Assembly (NCBI GenBank): GCA_022984795.1
Contig: JALIHJ010000002.1
Location: 186,001 to 250,000 of the forward strand
Direction of reading: 5' to 3'
DNA from: Fabrea salina
Taxonomy: Eukaryota; Ciliophora; Heterotrichea; Heterotrichida; Fabreidae
Length of the DNA: 64,000 bases
The translations under genes and the position numbers were made by a program. The notes beneath the pieces are model-generated. The model searched no databases. It saw only the letters and a list, made by a program, of their open reading frames with translations, and was not told the DNA's origin. Position 1 is the stretch's first letter, and each line of letters begins with the position of its first letter. Below are positions 17,540 to 26,885 of this stretch, in pieces.

Positions 17540-18331
17540 TTAACTCTGCAAGCTAGATAAAAATTCTACTTTGTTGTTTGTCTTTTTGAGAGTTGCTTGG
17601 TTGTGTTCTCTTTGGGCTTTTAAGTTTTCATAGAAAACTTCTAGGTACTTGGAAACATTCCAAATCCAGTGAATGCTAAGAGTCAAAGTGCCTTGGTTAG
17701 ATTTTTGGTGGTCGTAAATGTACAGTTGGAACTCTTTTGGGATTTGGTCTTCAGCGCACTTTACAGGGATTCTAACTTGTCCGATGAACCTATCGTCTAG
17801 TCCACTTGCAGAAGACTGCATGGCCCAAATGACTAGTTCTTCTAAGCCATGCTCTATTTCTAGGCTAAAGGATTCCTGTGCTTGGTACAGTCCTTCTTTT
17901 CCTTGTGTTGACTTAAGTGTTTTGTTTTCTATCTTTGATAGTAAGTAAAAGTCTACTTTAAAGCTAATTTTTGCTTCCAACAAAGTAAAGTGTAGAGTGC
18001 TTCCTTTCATAATCCCGTACTGGTTGATTTCCTGAGTTCTTTTGGCTTCTTCAAGGAACTCTGTAACGTTTTGTGTTTGGTTTTCTTCTTCTGCCATTCT
18101 AGTGCACAAACAGTCCAGTTCCTTACACAAATCTTGGTAGTACTCTAAGTAACTCCTCAAAAACTCAGACACCCTAAGTGACTTACTAGAGTGTTTGTAA
18201 TGAAATATTTCGTAAACTAAGTCCTTCGGAAACTCTTTGCAGTTTTGTGAAACTAAGCTGTAAGTTACTTCAAAGGTTACTTTGCGTTCTAGTAACTCAC
18301 ATCCAAAGAGTTTAGTGCAGAGCTGGTTCAT
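17540..18331 (-). CDS. C2-domain protein
   Basis: 263 residues. The first ~110 are helical and coil-forming. Residues ~110-235 read as a C2-type beta sandwich (STLHFTLLEAKISFKVDFYLLS, then EELVIWAMQSSASGLDDRFIGQVRIPV and TLTLSIHWIW). The Asp pairs usual in calcium-binding C2 loops are mostly absent, so it may bind partners or lipid without calcium. The tail is helical. Stop codon adjacent to that of the convergent small gene; start 9 bp from the stop of the coiled-coil frame upstream. C2 assignment is by pattern. Confidence 0.75.
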   Translation of the reverse strand: MNQLCTKLFGCELLERKVTFEVTYSLVSQNCKEFPKDLVYEIFHYKHSSKSLRVSEFLRSYLEYYQDLCKELDCLCTRMAEEENQTQNVTEFLEEAKRTQEINQYGIMKGSTLHFTLLEAKISFKVDFYLLSKIENKTLKSTQGKEGLYQAQESFSLEIEHGLEELVIWAMQSSASGLDDRFIGQVRIPVKCAEDQIPKEFQLYIYDHQKSNQGTLTLSIHWIWNVSKYLEVFYENLKAQREHNQATLKKTNNKVEFLSSLQS

Positions 18332-18340
18332 ATTTACTAG

Positions 18341-21300
18341 TTACTTTTGGTTACTAGAATTAGACCTGGGACTCATAAAGCGTTTGGAAATTAAACGTGG
18401 TGAAAAGTCCACAGTAGAGTTAGTAGGAGTCGACCGTCCTGACTGGGGCCTCATCTTAGAGAACTCTTCGTAGGAGCACGAAGAACTTAGAGTCTTGGGA
18501 GCTTTTAGTTTTTGGTTTTCCCTTTTAAGGTTTTCTTGGCGCTTGAGTAAGTCAGAGAGTTGTTTTCTGGTTTCTGAGTTTTGGGAAGTTATGTTGTCTT
18601 TTTCTAGAGCCCACTTAGCTCTTTCTTTTTCGTGCTGAATGAACATTTGGGACTTAAGAGCTTCAGCTTCTTTAAGTTTCTTTTCGCACTCAGAGATCTT
18701 GATTTTCCAGGTTTCTCTTTCTTTAGAGAACTTTTCAAGCAAGTTGTTGAGTCTTCTTTCTTTGTCTTGTTTTTCGGTTTCTAAGTCTTGTCTTATCTTT
18801 TTTTCGTTTTCTTCCCAGTTTTTGATTCTTTTTTCAAGTAGTGTAATGGTGTCTTGGAGTGTTAACTTTTCGTTTTCCAGGTCTTCGTACTTCTGGTGGA
18901 GTTTCCTTTCTTCTTGTTTGTGTCTTTCTCGGAGTTCATTAAGTGCGTTTTGGTGTCTGGTTTGCATATCTGAAACTTGTGCGTTGTACTTGGCTTCTAA
19001 AGAAGAAACTAAGGACTTACTGTCGCTTTGGAGTTTTTCTTTGTCTGAGTTGCCTTTTTTCTGGAGTTGGTTAATGACTTGGCTGAACTTTTCTTGAGCT
19101 GAGACAAGTTCGCTTTTAGCACAGTCTCTTTGCTCCTTTAAAAAGTTGAACTTGTTTTCCCACAAAGCTTTGTCTCTTTCAGCTGCGTTGTGGAGTGCTG
19201 AAATTTCTTTTTCGAGTTTGAGTATTTGGATTTGGTACTCTTCTTCTTTTTTGGTGAAGTCAGGAGCTTTTTTTGCAGTGGGTTGGTTTTGGTACTTCTG
19301 GAGTTGTCTTTGGTAGTAGTTTTCGATTTCTTGTTGTTTTTTTTCAGCAAAGTTAAGTTTTTCTTCCAACACAGCTTTTTCGCGTTCGAGTTCACTGATT
19401 TCTTGAGAAGTGGTTTTTCTTAAGTCTTTGAGTTGTTTCTTTTTTTCGTCTACTTTGAACTGCAAGTTCTCTTTTTCTTGGTAAAGACTTTGTAGGTGTT
19501 CTAAGCTTTGGGACTGGGACTCTTGCTTGATTTGGGAAATAGTTGCAGAGTACTTTTTGTCGCTTTGTTCAAGTACTTCTTCGAGTTCTTGGATTCGTTT
19601 GTTTAACTGGTTGATTTCGTTCTCAGCCAAAGCGTTGTCAGTCTTGGCTTTGTTAGAAACCTTTGTAAGTTCTACATTGACTTCGTCGTACATTTCGTTG
19701 AGTTTAGTTAACTTCTCAAGTAACTCTCCTTTTTCTTTGTAGTACTTTTCGTTTAAGTTCTCCCAAATTTTAAGGCGGTCGTTGGCAAGTTTTTCAGCGT
19801 TTTCTTTGGAGTGTTTTAGACTCACAATGGTTTTTTCTTTTTCTGAGAGTTCGTTTGAAAGCTTTTCAACTCTTTCAAGTAAGTTGAACCTTTGTTTGTT
19901 GAACTTGTCTTGTTCAACTTCTATTTTTGACGAGTGACTTGAGTAAGCTGAGTTAAGTTGTTCTTTTAAGTTGACAATGTAGTTTTCTAACGACTCTGAC
20001 CTGTTTGCAGCTAAGCTAAGTTTGTCTTTGTATTCTGAAATTTGTAACTCGTAGTAGTCTTCTAGTTCTTTAAACTCTTCTTGAAGGTTGGAAATCTCGT
20101 CATCATGCATGCGTGACTCTTGCTTGAGTCTTTCTTCGTACTCTTCAGCTACTATTTCTGAGTTTTTTTCAGCTCTTTGTTTTTCTTTAAGCACTCTAGC
20201 TTCAAACCGTTCTTTTTCTTGCTCGTAAAAAGTTTTTAGTTTCATAAAAGCTTCTTCATGCTGCACTTTCATGTTTTCGACTTCTTCTTTGTGTGACTCT
20301 TTTAAGTTCTCAATTTCGCGTTCTAGTACAGGGACGCGTTTAACTCTAGGGTCTTCTCGAGGTTCTTTTGAAGACTGGTTTTCTTTGTACTTTTCAAGTT
20401 CTTCTATGCGTTCGTGGTACTTTTGTTTTTCTAAGCGCCAGTCGTTCCTTTCTATTTTGAGTTTAGTTTCGATTTCGCTGTGGTTTTCCAGAAGTTCTTC
20501 TATTCTGGAGTTGAGTTGCTTCTTTTGACTCTCAAATTCTTGTTTGATTCTGGAGATTTCTTCTGAGTGTTCAGTTTTGAACTTCTGGAGTTGCTCTTCT
20601 GCGTCTGAGTTTGAAGACTTTAAGTTCTCAAGAGTTGCTATAGTAGACTCGTACTGGCGTTTTTCTTCAGCTCTTCTGTACTTAAGGTCTTCGATTTCTT
20701 GTTCTAGAAACTCTATTTTCTGCACTAGAATAGCGTTGTCTTGGGCCCAAACTGCTATGTCGTTCCTAAGCAAATCTTCGCTACTTCTAAGTTTTTTTTC
20801 GGTTTCGTTGAGTCTGGCTCTAAGTCTAGCAGTGGAGTTAAGGTGTTCTTCTTCTATTTCTTCAATTTGTGATTTGTGTTCTTTGTCCTTTTCTGAAAGT
20901 TGCTTTTTAAGTGATTCCAGTGTTAACTCAAGTTCACTTTGTTCCCGAAACTTTTGGAGTTGCAGTTCTTTGAAGTCTGCTGAGAGTTGGTCGTAGAGGT
21001 TTTCTTTTTCTTCTAGTTGGCTTTCGCAGTTGTGGAGGTCTTGCTGAGTTTTTTCTAGCTGTGCAGTTAGCGAGTTAAGCTGTTCTTCGTGTTTGGACTG
21101 AGTGGACTTGATGGAGTTGGACTGTTCTGACTTGAGTTGTTTTATTTTTTCGTTAGAGTGTTTTTCTCGGGTTTTAAAGTCTTCAAGTGAGTTTTCTGTA
21201 AAAGCTACTTGTTGTTTGAGAAGAGCTATTTGCTGTTCCAAGTCGTTTTGTTGCTGCAAAGCGTCTCGCTTAAATTCTTTGAGTTTTTCTTCTAAGTTTT

Positions 21301-21859
21301 CGTTGGTTTGCTTTAGTTGTTTGATTTCTTCTGAAGTGGCTTTGTGGGTGTGGGAGGAGTTTTTAACTTGCTTTTCTAAGTTTTCTTTTTGGCTTTTGAG
21401 CAAAGACACTTCTTGGGCTAGTGAGTCTTCTTTTGACTGAGTTTCTACTTTCAGGGACTCCAAGTCAGATTCTAGTTTGCTTTTTTCAGAAGCTTGAATG
21501 TAAAGGTTGTTTTTGGCTTGAGTAAGTTCTTTTTGGAGGTGCTGGATTTTGCAGTCGCTAGAAGACACTTGGACTTCGAGTTCAGACTGGAGTGTTTTTA
21601 AGGTTTGGTGTGAGAACTCAGTTATTCTTTCTCTGCAAAACTCTGAAAGGAATTGTTTTTTTCCTGGACCGTCAGCAGTGGCTTTTAAGTAGTTGTTTGA
21701 AAACTCCTGGAGCAGACGCTCGAATTCGGGCAAGGAGTTAACTGTTCCTGAACTGACTTTTTCTTGTATACTGCTGAAGTTTTCTTTCAAGTAGTTTAAA
21801 CACTCCTTTTTGCAAGCTGACTCGTTTTCAATTTTCACCCGCTTCGTAGCTTTCAGCAA
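18341..21859 (-). CDS. C-terminal part of the GBP gene: GBP_C helical domain and long coiled coil
   Basis: An open frame of 1,172 codons with no ATG at its start (the first start-like codon is TTG). Its first ~75 residues (KKECLNYLKENFSSIQEKVSSG, then FERLLQEFSNNYL and KKQFLSEF) match the guanylate-binding-protein C-terminal helical domain, which belongs just after the end of the GTPase frame encoded upstream. About 1,000 residues of nearly unbroken coiled coil follow, then a Ser/Arg-rich tail (~60 residues). Best read as the 3' part of the same gene as 21828-23036, joined by a non-standard intron or a +1 shift. A separate gene is possible but would begin inside a domain. Confidence 0.82.
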   Translation of the reverse strand: MLKATKRVKIENESACKKECLNYLKENFSSIQEKVSSGTVNSLPEFERLLQEFSNNYLKATADGPGKKQFLSEFCRERITEFSHQTLKTLQSELEVQVSSSDCKIQHLQKELTQAKNNLYIQASEKSKLESDLESLKVETQSKEDSLAQEVSLLKSQKENLEKQVKNSSHTHKATSEEIKQLKQTNENLEEKLKEFKRDALQQQNDLEQQIALLKQQVAFTENSLEDFKTREKHSNEKIKQLKSEQSNSIKSTQSKHEEQLNSLTAQLEKTQQDLHNCESQLEEKENLYDQLSADFKELQLQKFREQSELELTLESLKKQLSEKDKEHKSQIEEIEEEHLNSTARLRARLNETEKKLRSSEDLLRNDIAVWAQDNAILVQKIEFLEQEIEDLKYRRAEEKRQYESTIATLENLKSSNSDAEEQLQKFKTEHSEEISRIKQEFESQKKQLNSRIEELLENHSEIETKLKIERNDWRLEKQKYHERIEELEKYKENQSSKEPREDPRVKRVPVLEREIENLKESHKEEVENMKVQHEEAFMKLKTFYEQEKERFEARVLKEKQRAEKNSEIVAEEYEERLKQESRMHDDEISNLQEEFKELEDYYELQISEYKDKLSLAANRSESLENYIVNLKEQLNSAYSSHSSKIEVEQDKFNKQRFNLLERVEKLSNELSEKEKTIVSLKHSKENAEKLANDRLKIWENLNEKYYKEKGELLEKLTKLNEMYDEVNVELTKVSNKAKTDNALAENEINQLNKRIQELEEVLEQSDKKYSATISQIKQESQSQSLEHLQSLYQEKENLQFKVDEKKKQLKDLRKTTSQEISELEREKAVLEEKLNFAEKKQQEIENYYQRQLQKYQNQPTAKKAPDFTKKEEEYQIQILKLEKEISALHNAAERDKALWENKFNFLKEQRDCAKSELVSAQEKFSQVINQLQKKGNSDKEKLQSDSKSLVSSLEAKYNAQVSDMQTRHQNALNELRERHKQEERKLHQKYEDLENEKLTLQDTITLLEKRIKNWEENEKKIRQDLETEKQDKERRLNNLLEKFSKERETWKIKISECEKKLKEAEALKSQMFIQHEKERAKWALEKDNITSQNSETRKQLSDLLKRQENLKRENQKLKAPKTLSSSCSYEEFSKMRPQSGRSTPTNSTVDFSPRLISKRFMSPRSNSSNQK
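21817..21838 (-). other. putative junction (22-nt intron or +1 frameshift) in the GBP gene
   Basis: Minus-strand GTGAAAATTGAAAACGAGTC-AG is the only short GT-AG segment that both removes the TGA and moves the frame by +1. Splicing it gives SYEA-ACKKECLNYL, with near the spacing expected from vertebrate GBPs. It lacks the GTAA start and the 15-nt length of the six confident introns, so a +1 ribosomal shift at AAT-TGA or an assembly base error remains possible. Confidence 0.4.
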
Positions 21860-23036
21860 TGAACTTAGTAAGTTCGCTTGTTAGTTGCAACTTTTCTTCA
21901 CCTACAGCTTTTTTGTCTAGGTGTTCTAGTGCAGTGGTTTTGGCTTCTTTGTGGACCATTTTGAGGTCTTCAGGTTTCACAGGCAGTTTTCTGACGCTTT
22001 TGAGGATTCTGCTGTACACTTGTTTGGACTCTTCAAAGGCCATGGAGTTTTGGTTCTTGCATATGTAAGACCAAGCATTTTCAATAGTTGGAACAACTCC
22101 AGAGTTCATAGCACTTATGTAAGAAACCAGTAAGTTAGCCAGCATTTCCCCAGACAACTCCGTTCCGTTAAGAGTTTTAACACGTGCGTTCTCAATAACT
22201 TTTCTGCGCAACTCAACTACTTGCTCCACGAACTCAGACCGAAGGTCTTGCATGTCTATGCTTGAAAGTCTCTGCAAGTCTTTTTCCGAAGCAGTGGGCC
22301 TTACTAGGGTGCAGCAGTCCCTGTCTTTAAAGAAACCCGTAAGCACTCTCCTTATTCTGTTTTTTTCTTCTACAGAGTCACTAAACCCCTTTTGGGGTTG
22401 CAAAGCCCTTTCAAGGTACTGCTTAGAAGTAAAGGGTCTTCCTTCTTGGTCAGTCAGTCTAAGTGTAAAATCACGCACTACCCACAAGAAACCTGGAAAG
22501 TAAGCAGAGAACTCACTAGAGTCTTCTTCAGTGGTTTCTGAAGCCCTTAGGTGTATGTGCTTGGTAATGTTCACCACAAGGCTTAAGTTATGAATGGCGT
22601 TTTCGTCAATGGCGCCCACTGAGTTGTAAATGAAATAAGAACTCAACAGCACTGCTAAAGAAAACACCCTTGAGTCGTGGTTGGAGTCTTCTTCCAAAGA
22701 GCCTATTCCTTCTGAGTCTACAATCAAAACATTGCAAGGCTGGCCATTCTTAGTTTTCCCTTGTATTGGGGCACCCCAGATCCAAAGACCTTTAGTGCAA
22801 GCATTTACAGTGGAGCCCACGTTAAAGCCTTCTTTGCGGTTTAAAAGCACCCTGTTAAGTAGGTACGATTTTCCAGTTCGATACAAGCCAGCAACTGAAA
22901 TCACAGCTATTGGGGCTTTGAGACTTCTTAAGAATTCAAGTGCTTCTTCATTGAGCTCAAAAGACCGAGTTAGCCCGTTGTAGGTGATCAAGGGAAGCGG
23001 TTTGTGCTCGCAGAAAGTTTCAAAGGAGTCTTGCAT
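21828..23036 (-). CDS. guanylate-binding protein (GBP/atlastin-type) GTPase, N-terminal part
   Basis: 402 codons from ATG 23036. A dynamin-superfamily large GTPase domain: P-loop GLYRTGKS at residues 50-57, switch II with VDSEGIG, and the GBP/atlastin RD motif in FLWVVRDFTLRL. The helical middle domain begins near residue 280 (LNGTELSGEMLANLLVSYISAMNSGVVPTIENAW style) and breaks off at a TGA. Family members hydrolyse GTP, self-assemble and remodel or coat membranes. The frame ends in mid-domain, and the missing helices appear at once in the +1 frame downstream (see 18341-21859). With a 22-nt intron at 21817-21838 the whole protein would be 1,557 residues. Confidence 0.88.
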   Translation of the reverse strand: MQDSFETFCEHKPLPLITYNGLTRSFELNEEALEFLRSLKAPIAVISVAGLYRTGKSYLLNRVLLNRKEGFNVGSTVNACTKGLWIWGAPIQGKTKNGQPCNVLIVDSEGIGSLEEDSNHDSRVFSLAVLLSSYFIYNSVGAIDENAIHNLSLVVNITKHIHLRASETTEEDSSEFSAYFPGFLWVVRDFTLRLTDQEGRPFTSKQYLERALQPQKGFSDSVEEKNRIRRVLTGFFKDRDCCTLVRPTASEKDLQRLSSIDMQDLRSEFVEQVVELRRKVIENARVKTLNGTELSGEMLANLLVSYISAMNSGVVPTIENAWSYICKNQNSMAFEESKQVYSRILKSVRKLPVKPEDLKMVHKEAKTTALEHLDKKAVGEEKLQLTSELTKFIAESYEAGEN

Positions 23037-23071
23037 TATTTAAAATATTAAACATGAAATTAAGCAATAAA

Positions 23072-25699
23072 TTACAACTCTGGTTCTAAGAAAAGCATTA
23101 CAGGCAAGCTAACTAAAGAACCGTCGTCTAAAGTTAAGGGCTGGATTTCTATTGTATTGAAGGGACCTTGTAGCACTCCATCAACTACTATGTGCTCTTT
23201 AGCGTTTTGTTCAAAGTTTATGCGGATTTGGCTTACGTGCAGAGAAGAGTACAGAGAAGAGATTGCAACGTTGATGTTAGCTAAGTTTTCTCTGGTTTTG
23301 TGGATCTTTTTGAAGTAAGCTTGTTGCTGAACAGCAGCTTCGGGCTCTATGTAGGAGAGTTCAAGCCACTCTGAAGAAGGAATGGAAGGAGTGGTGGTGT
23401 CTGTTTCCCGGGGCACGTTTGAAATGCACAAGCTGTGGATGAGTTTAGTTGCTGTTTCTGAAAAAGAGTACTCTATTCCAAAGGGGTCCATTTGTATTGT
23501 TTTCATGCACACTTGTTGTGGAATGTAACTGAAAGACTTACTTTCAAGTATTTCTTGGTAGGACTTTCCTTGGAAACTTTCTTGTTCTCGCTGCAGCTGT
23601 GCTGCCTTAGCCTTAATGCCCATTTCTAGGTACAAGCAAAAGGGTATAACAGTGTCTGGCTCCTCTGAAAGGGGCTTGGTTGTCCAAGCTTTAATTTGGT
23701 AGACTGTTACAGGAAGCACTTGTGAAGCTCCCAAAAGGTAGTCTTGGAGTAGGATTTCAGACTCAGTAATTGGAAGGAAGTTGGAAGTGATTGCTTCGGA
23801 GTCAATGCTTGCAATAGACTTTCTTACAAATTCTCTAGCAAATGGGTCTTTTTTCCTGTTTTTAATGTCAACTGAAGAGTCCATTCTGGGCACCCAAGGC
23901 CTGTGAGCAAAGGGCACGTAAACATGTCTCATGTACCACTGATCTATACTTGCTAAGTATTCAATCAAACTGTTGCGCAAAGAATAAGTAGGAACCAAGT
24001 ACAGTCTCAAGTCGGCGTCTCTAATGAGACTTGGGTGTGTTTTTACTATTTTGTAGTAACTTCCTAAAAACCTCTGAAAAATACTGTCTGGACCCGAAAC
24101 CAAAAGCTTTAAGGGCGAAGCATAGAAAGGAGAGTTTTCGTTGATGTTTCTCAGAAGGAGCCTAAGTAAAGGGTCCATGTTTCTTTCTTGGGGCTCTAAA
24201 GCTTGGTTAAGGTCGTAACTAAAGTCCGAGCCAGAACTCAAGTCAATCAAGGCCAAGTCCTGTCTAGGAATTTGTGGAGTGTAGCAGTTGTAGTCACACA
24301 GGTGTTTAAAGATCACCCTTGTTAACTGGTTGTACTCATCACTAGGGAGCTTACTTATTTCCACCATAAAGTCAAAAAAATACTCCTGTTGGAGTTTTTC
24401 AGCTTTTTCAGTTTCAACTCCAGCAAGTGTATTCAGGATTTCAAGCATTCTGTTATAAAGCATATAAACTTGTTCAGGGCTAAGTCCTGCCACAAAAGAA
24501 ACATCTGTAAGCAGCAAGTTATTGTAGGGCTTAAGCACAAACAGTATCATAGAGACTCTTAAGATGTGTGCGTGCAAGGCTAGTCTGTCTAGGTCTTCTA
24601 GAGAGTCAACATTCTGTAGGGTGTTTTGGAAGAACTCTTCCTTTTTGTTTTGGTTTACAGCTAAGATCTTGTGGAACAACCCAGTTTCTGGACTGTCTCG
24701 GCTGTCGAGGAACAAAAAGGCGTGGGCCTTCATGAACCCAGACTTTTCTGTTGCTTCTTCTTTACTCAGGGGAAAAAAGGCATCTACCATAGGGTACTCG
24801 TCCCTTATTTTGTTTCTCAAACAGTTGCCTTTTAGCTTCATTTCTTCTACCAAAACCTTCAAGAGTCTGTGTGCAGTGCTTCCGTAAGGAATTGGCCACC
24901 TCCGCACAACGTCAACTTCGGTAATCAAGTTCATTACTTCTGAGCTCTCTATAATGGGATACCTAGCCACTAACTGTTCAAGCAAATGAAGCACAGACAA
25001 CAAACAACCTTCGGCTTGTCTGGAGTTGCCTAGTCTTACTTGATTAACTATTTGCTGGATTCTTTTGATGAACGCTTCCAAAACACTACTCGACATAACA
25101 CTGCTCGTGTGCAGGAACTTGTGGATGAACCTGTAGGTCACTGAAAACTCGCCACAGTCAAGAATGCTAAACCTGGGATTTTGCGAAAGGTAAATACTTC
25201 CCAAACCTAGCTTCACAAACAAGTCACTGTAATGGGTGACGCAGTGCTCCTCTCCAAAGTAAGTTTTGTACTTGATGTCAGTGAACTTCCTCACGGGTTC
25301 AGGAAAGGTTGTGGAGTGCCTAACTACGAGTTCCATAACTTCTTCGGGTTGAGTGTGCAAGTTCAAAGCAACATTTACAACCTCGTCCAGAGCTTTGTTA
25401 AGGGACCTGTGGGAGTTTCTGTGGGTTTCGAACTTGTGCCGGACTTCTGAGACTTCTGCTAGAAAAGGCTCTTCTTCTGAGTAAAACCCGCACACAGCCA
25501 CCATGTAAAGGGTTGCTAGGGTTTGTTCCAAAGAAACTCCTGTGATGCTGCGCTTTTTTTCCAGTTCTATGATGTACTCTACTAGAGACTGAATGTAACA
25601 TGCAAAGTCTGTTTTTTGGTTCCAAAACTCATAGAACTTGCCAACTGGGAAGTTGGCTTTTCCTTTTGCAAGGAACTGGGCGTTCTCAGTTTTTACCAT
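23072..25699 (-). CDS. class IB PI3K regulatory subunit p101/p84-like protein
   Basis: 875 residues, no membrane segments. Several blocks follow human PIK3R5 (p101) in order: RRWPIPYGSTAHRLLKVLVEEM (p101: WPVPYCSICQELLTFI), LKLLVSGPDSIFQRFLGSYYK (VVVFGSDRISGKVARAYSN), LYLVP with LASIDQWYMRHVYVPF (FFYVPV with LGMLDPWYERNV), DYLLGASQVLPVTVYQIKAW ([20 protein letters not shown]) and a C-terminal segment with SQIRINF. The family links PI3K-gamma to G-protein beta-gamma. The long disordered insert of p101 is absent. Recognised from memory of the human sequence, so moderately confident. Starts 21 bp from a divergent gene. Confidence 0.68.
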   Translation of the reverse strand: MVKTENAQFLAKGKANFPVGKFYEFWNQKTDFACYIQSLVEYIIELEKKRSITGVSLEQTLATLYMVAVCGFYSEEEPFLAEVSEVRHKFETHRNSHRSLNKALDEVVNVALNLHTQPEEVMELVVRHSTTFPEPVRKFTDIKYKTYFGEEHCVTHYSDLFVKLGLGSIYLSQNPRFSILDCGEFSVTYRFIHKFLHTSSVMSSSVLEAFIKRIQQIVNQVRLGNSRQAEGCLLSVLHLLEQLVARYPIIESSEVMNLITEVDVVRRWPIPYGSTAHRLLKVLVEEMKLKGNCLRNKIRDEYPMVDAFFPLSKEEATEKSGFMKAHAFLFLDSRDSPETGLFHKILAVNQNKKEEFFQNTLQNVDSLEDLDRLALHAHILRVSMILFVLKPYNNLLLTDVSFVAGLSPEQVYMLYNRMLEILNTLAGVETEKAEKLQQEYFFDFMVEISKLPSDEYNQLTRVIFKHLCDYNCYTPQIPRQDLALIDLSSGSDFSYDLNQALEPQERNMDPLLRLLLRNINENSPFYASPLKLLVSGPDSIFQRFLGSYYKIVKTHPSLIRDADLRLYLVPTYSLRNSLIEYLASIDQWYMRHVYVPFAHRPWVPRMDSSVDIKNRKKDPFAREFVRKSIASIDSEAITSNFLPITESEILLQDYLLGASQVLPVTVYQIKAWTTKPLSEEPDTVIPFCLYLEMGIKAKAAQLQREQESFQGKSYQEILESKSFSYIPQQVCMKTIQMDPFGIEYSFSETATKLIHSLCISNVPRETDTTTPSIPSSEWLELSYIEPEAAVQQQAYFKKIHKTRENLANINVAISSLYSSLHVSQIRINFEQNAKEHIVVDGVLQGPFNTIEIQPLTLDDGSLVSLPVMLFLEPEL

Positions 25700-25720
25700 T
25701 TAAACTCTAAAACGAATAAA

Positions 25721-26839
25721 ATGGAAGTAGCAATAGCTTGTGCACTTACTGCAAGCAGTGTTTTTGGCTTGGTTAGCTTGACTAAACCCCAAGAAGTCAA
25801 GTTCAAAAGTGTGGTTTTTGTAGTGCTTTCTTTAGGGATTTACTTTTTGGAGACTTTTAAAGTCCCTCAAGCAATTATAGATGAAAAAGTTACTAGTTTA
25901 TTTAATCTAGTTTGCTTATTGGTAGTTTTACCCTTGATTTATACATTTGGAAAAGGCTGGTTGGAGTTTTTTGTATGCTTATCAGTTCAGGTTTGTGCAG
26001 GCTTAGGGATTGTCTTGTGCAACTACGCTCTGGCTAACACCCTAAATGACTTACTTAGCGTAGCAACTGGAGTGCTGTATGCCGTTTCCTTAGTGGTTTT
26101 GCCTGTGCTAGGTGGAATAGGGTACTCACAAATTCCTCAGTCTTTCATGTACCCTATATACTCCCACATACTGGCTAGGGCTAGCTTGGAGTCTTCTTAC
26201 TCAGCCATAAGTGCTAGTTTAGACTCTTTTTACTACCAGTACACTTACAGAGGCCTTAAAGTGCCTAAAAGCATTGAAAACAAAATTAAAGTCCTCAGAC
26301 AAGAACAAGAAGACACAGCTCTCGAAATCCAGAAGTACAACTCTAAGTCAGTCAACACCTGCCAAGCCCAGTTTGTGTTTGGTGCTTCAGGTGCTTTGTT
26401 TATGTCTTTGTGTTTTGTGATGCTTAGTTTCCTTGCTGGAATCCTTGTGGAAAGGTTTTTGGTGTCTGACTGCAAGTGGAGTTGTGGGTTCCAAGCTGCC
26501 ACAAAGTCCAGCCAATTGCTGACTCAGCTTAGTGAAGTTTTGACTTTTCTGCCTTACTTGTTTCCTGTTCTTTTAGGTTTAATGTTAACTTTGGGGTCCT
26601 CGAGTTTAGGACTTTTCAAACTAGAACTCTACAGCAACTCCGAAGAAGATCTACTCAAGGTTTCTTACCTGGTGCAAGTATGCAGTTTTTCTACTCAAGC
26701 TTTTCTGTATACTCTCTACAACTTAGAAGCCCGCTTTCCCCTTTTACAAATAATTTCTCAAGGCCTTTTTGTGGGAACAGCCTACTTAGGAGTTTTGTAC
26801 TGGTTCATATTTAAGTGCAAAGACAGAAAGAAGTACTAA
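25721..26839 (+). CDS. polytopic membrane protein, unknown
   Basis: 372 residues from ATG 25721 (the frame is open further upstream, but that part lies antisense to the p101-like gene and has no ATG). About nine hydrophobic segments: five before residue 150, then a ~75-residue hydrophilic middle with predicted helix (KVPKSIENKIKVLRQEQEDTALEIQKYN), then four more. The loop KWSCGFQ adds cysteines. Ends with a basic tail KCKDRKKY that could be an ER-retrieval-type signal. Not matched to a transporter family; the long central loop resembles LMBR1-like receptors only loosely. Confidence 0.72.
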   Translation: MEVAIACALTASSVFGLVSLTKPQEVKFKSVVFVVLSLGIYFLETFKVPQAIIDEKVTSLFNLVCLLVVLPLIYTFGKGWLEFFVCLSVQVCAGLGIVLCNYALANTLNDLLSVATGVLYAVSLVVLPVLGGIGYSQIPQSFMYPIYSHILARASLESSYSAISASLDSFYYQYTYRGLKVPKSIENKIKVLRQEQEDTALEIQKYNSKSVNTCQAQFVFGASGALFMSLCFVMLSFLAGILVERFLVSDCKWSCGFQAATKSSQLLTQLSEVLTFLPYLFPVLLGLMLTLGSSSLGLFKLELYSNSEEDLLKVSYLVQVCSFSTQAFLYTLYNLEARFPLLQIISQGLFVGTAYLGVLYWFIFKCKDRKKY

Positions 26840-26885
26840 GCGTTATCTAAGCTATTGCTGGGAAAAAGTAGATACCATAATAAAT

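Noticed and set aside
18639-21440. Several plus-strand frames of 80-150 codons opposite the long coiled coil, rich in Ser, Phe and Leu.
   Set aside because: Antisense of Glu/Lys-rich codons gives Ser/Phe/Leu frames with few stops; none has a domain or start context.
21862-21891. 15-nt GT-AG candidates in the GBP gene (GTTGCAACTAACAAG at 21877-21891 and GTTCATTGCTGAAAG further on).
   Set aside because: Removal of 15 nt does not change the frame, so they cannot connect the two parts; they also lack the GTAA start.
25616-25720. Upstream extension of the polytopic membrane gene.
   Set aside because: No ATG, and it is antisense to the start of the p101-like gene; the ATG at 25721 fits a hydrophobic N-terminus.
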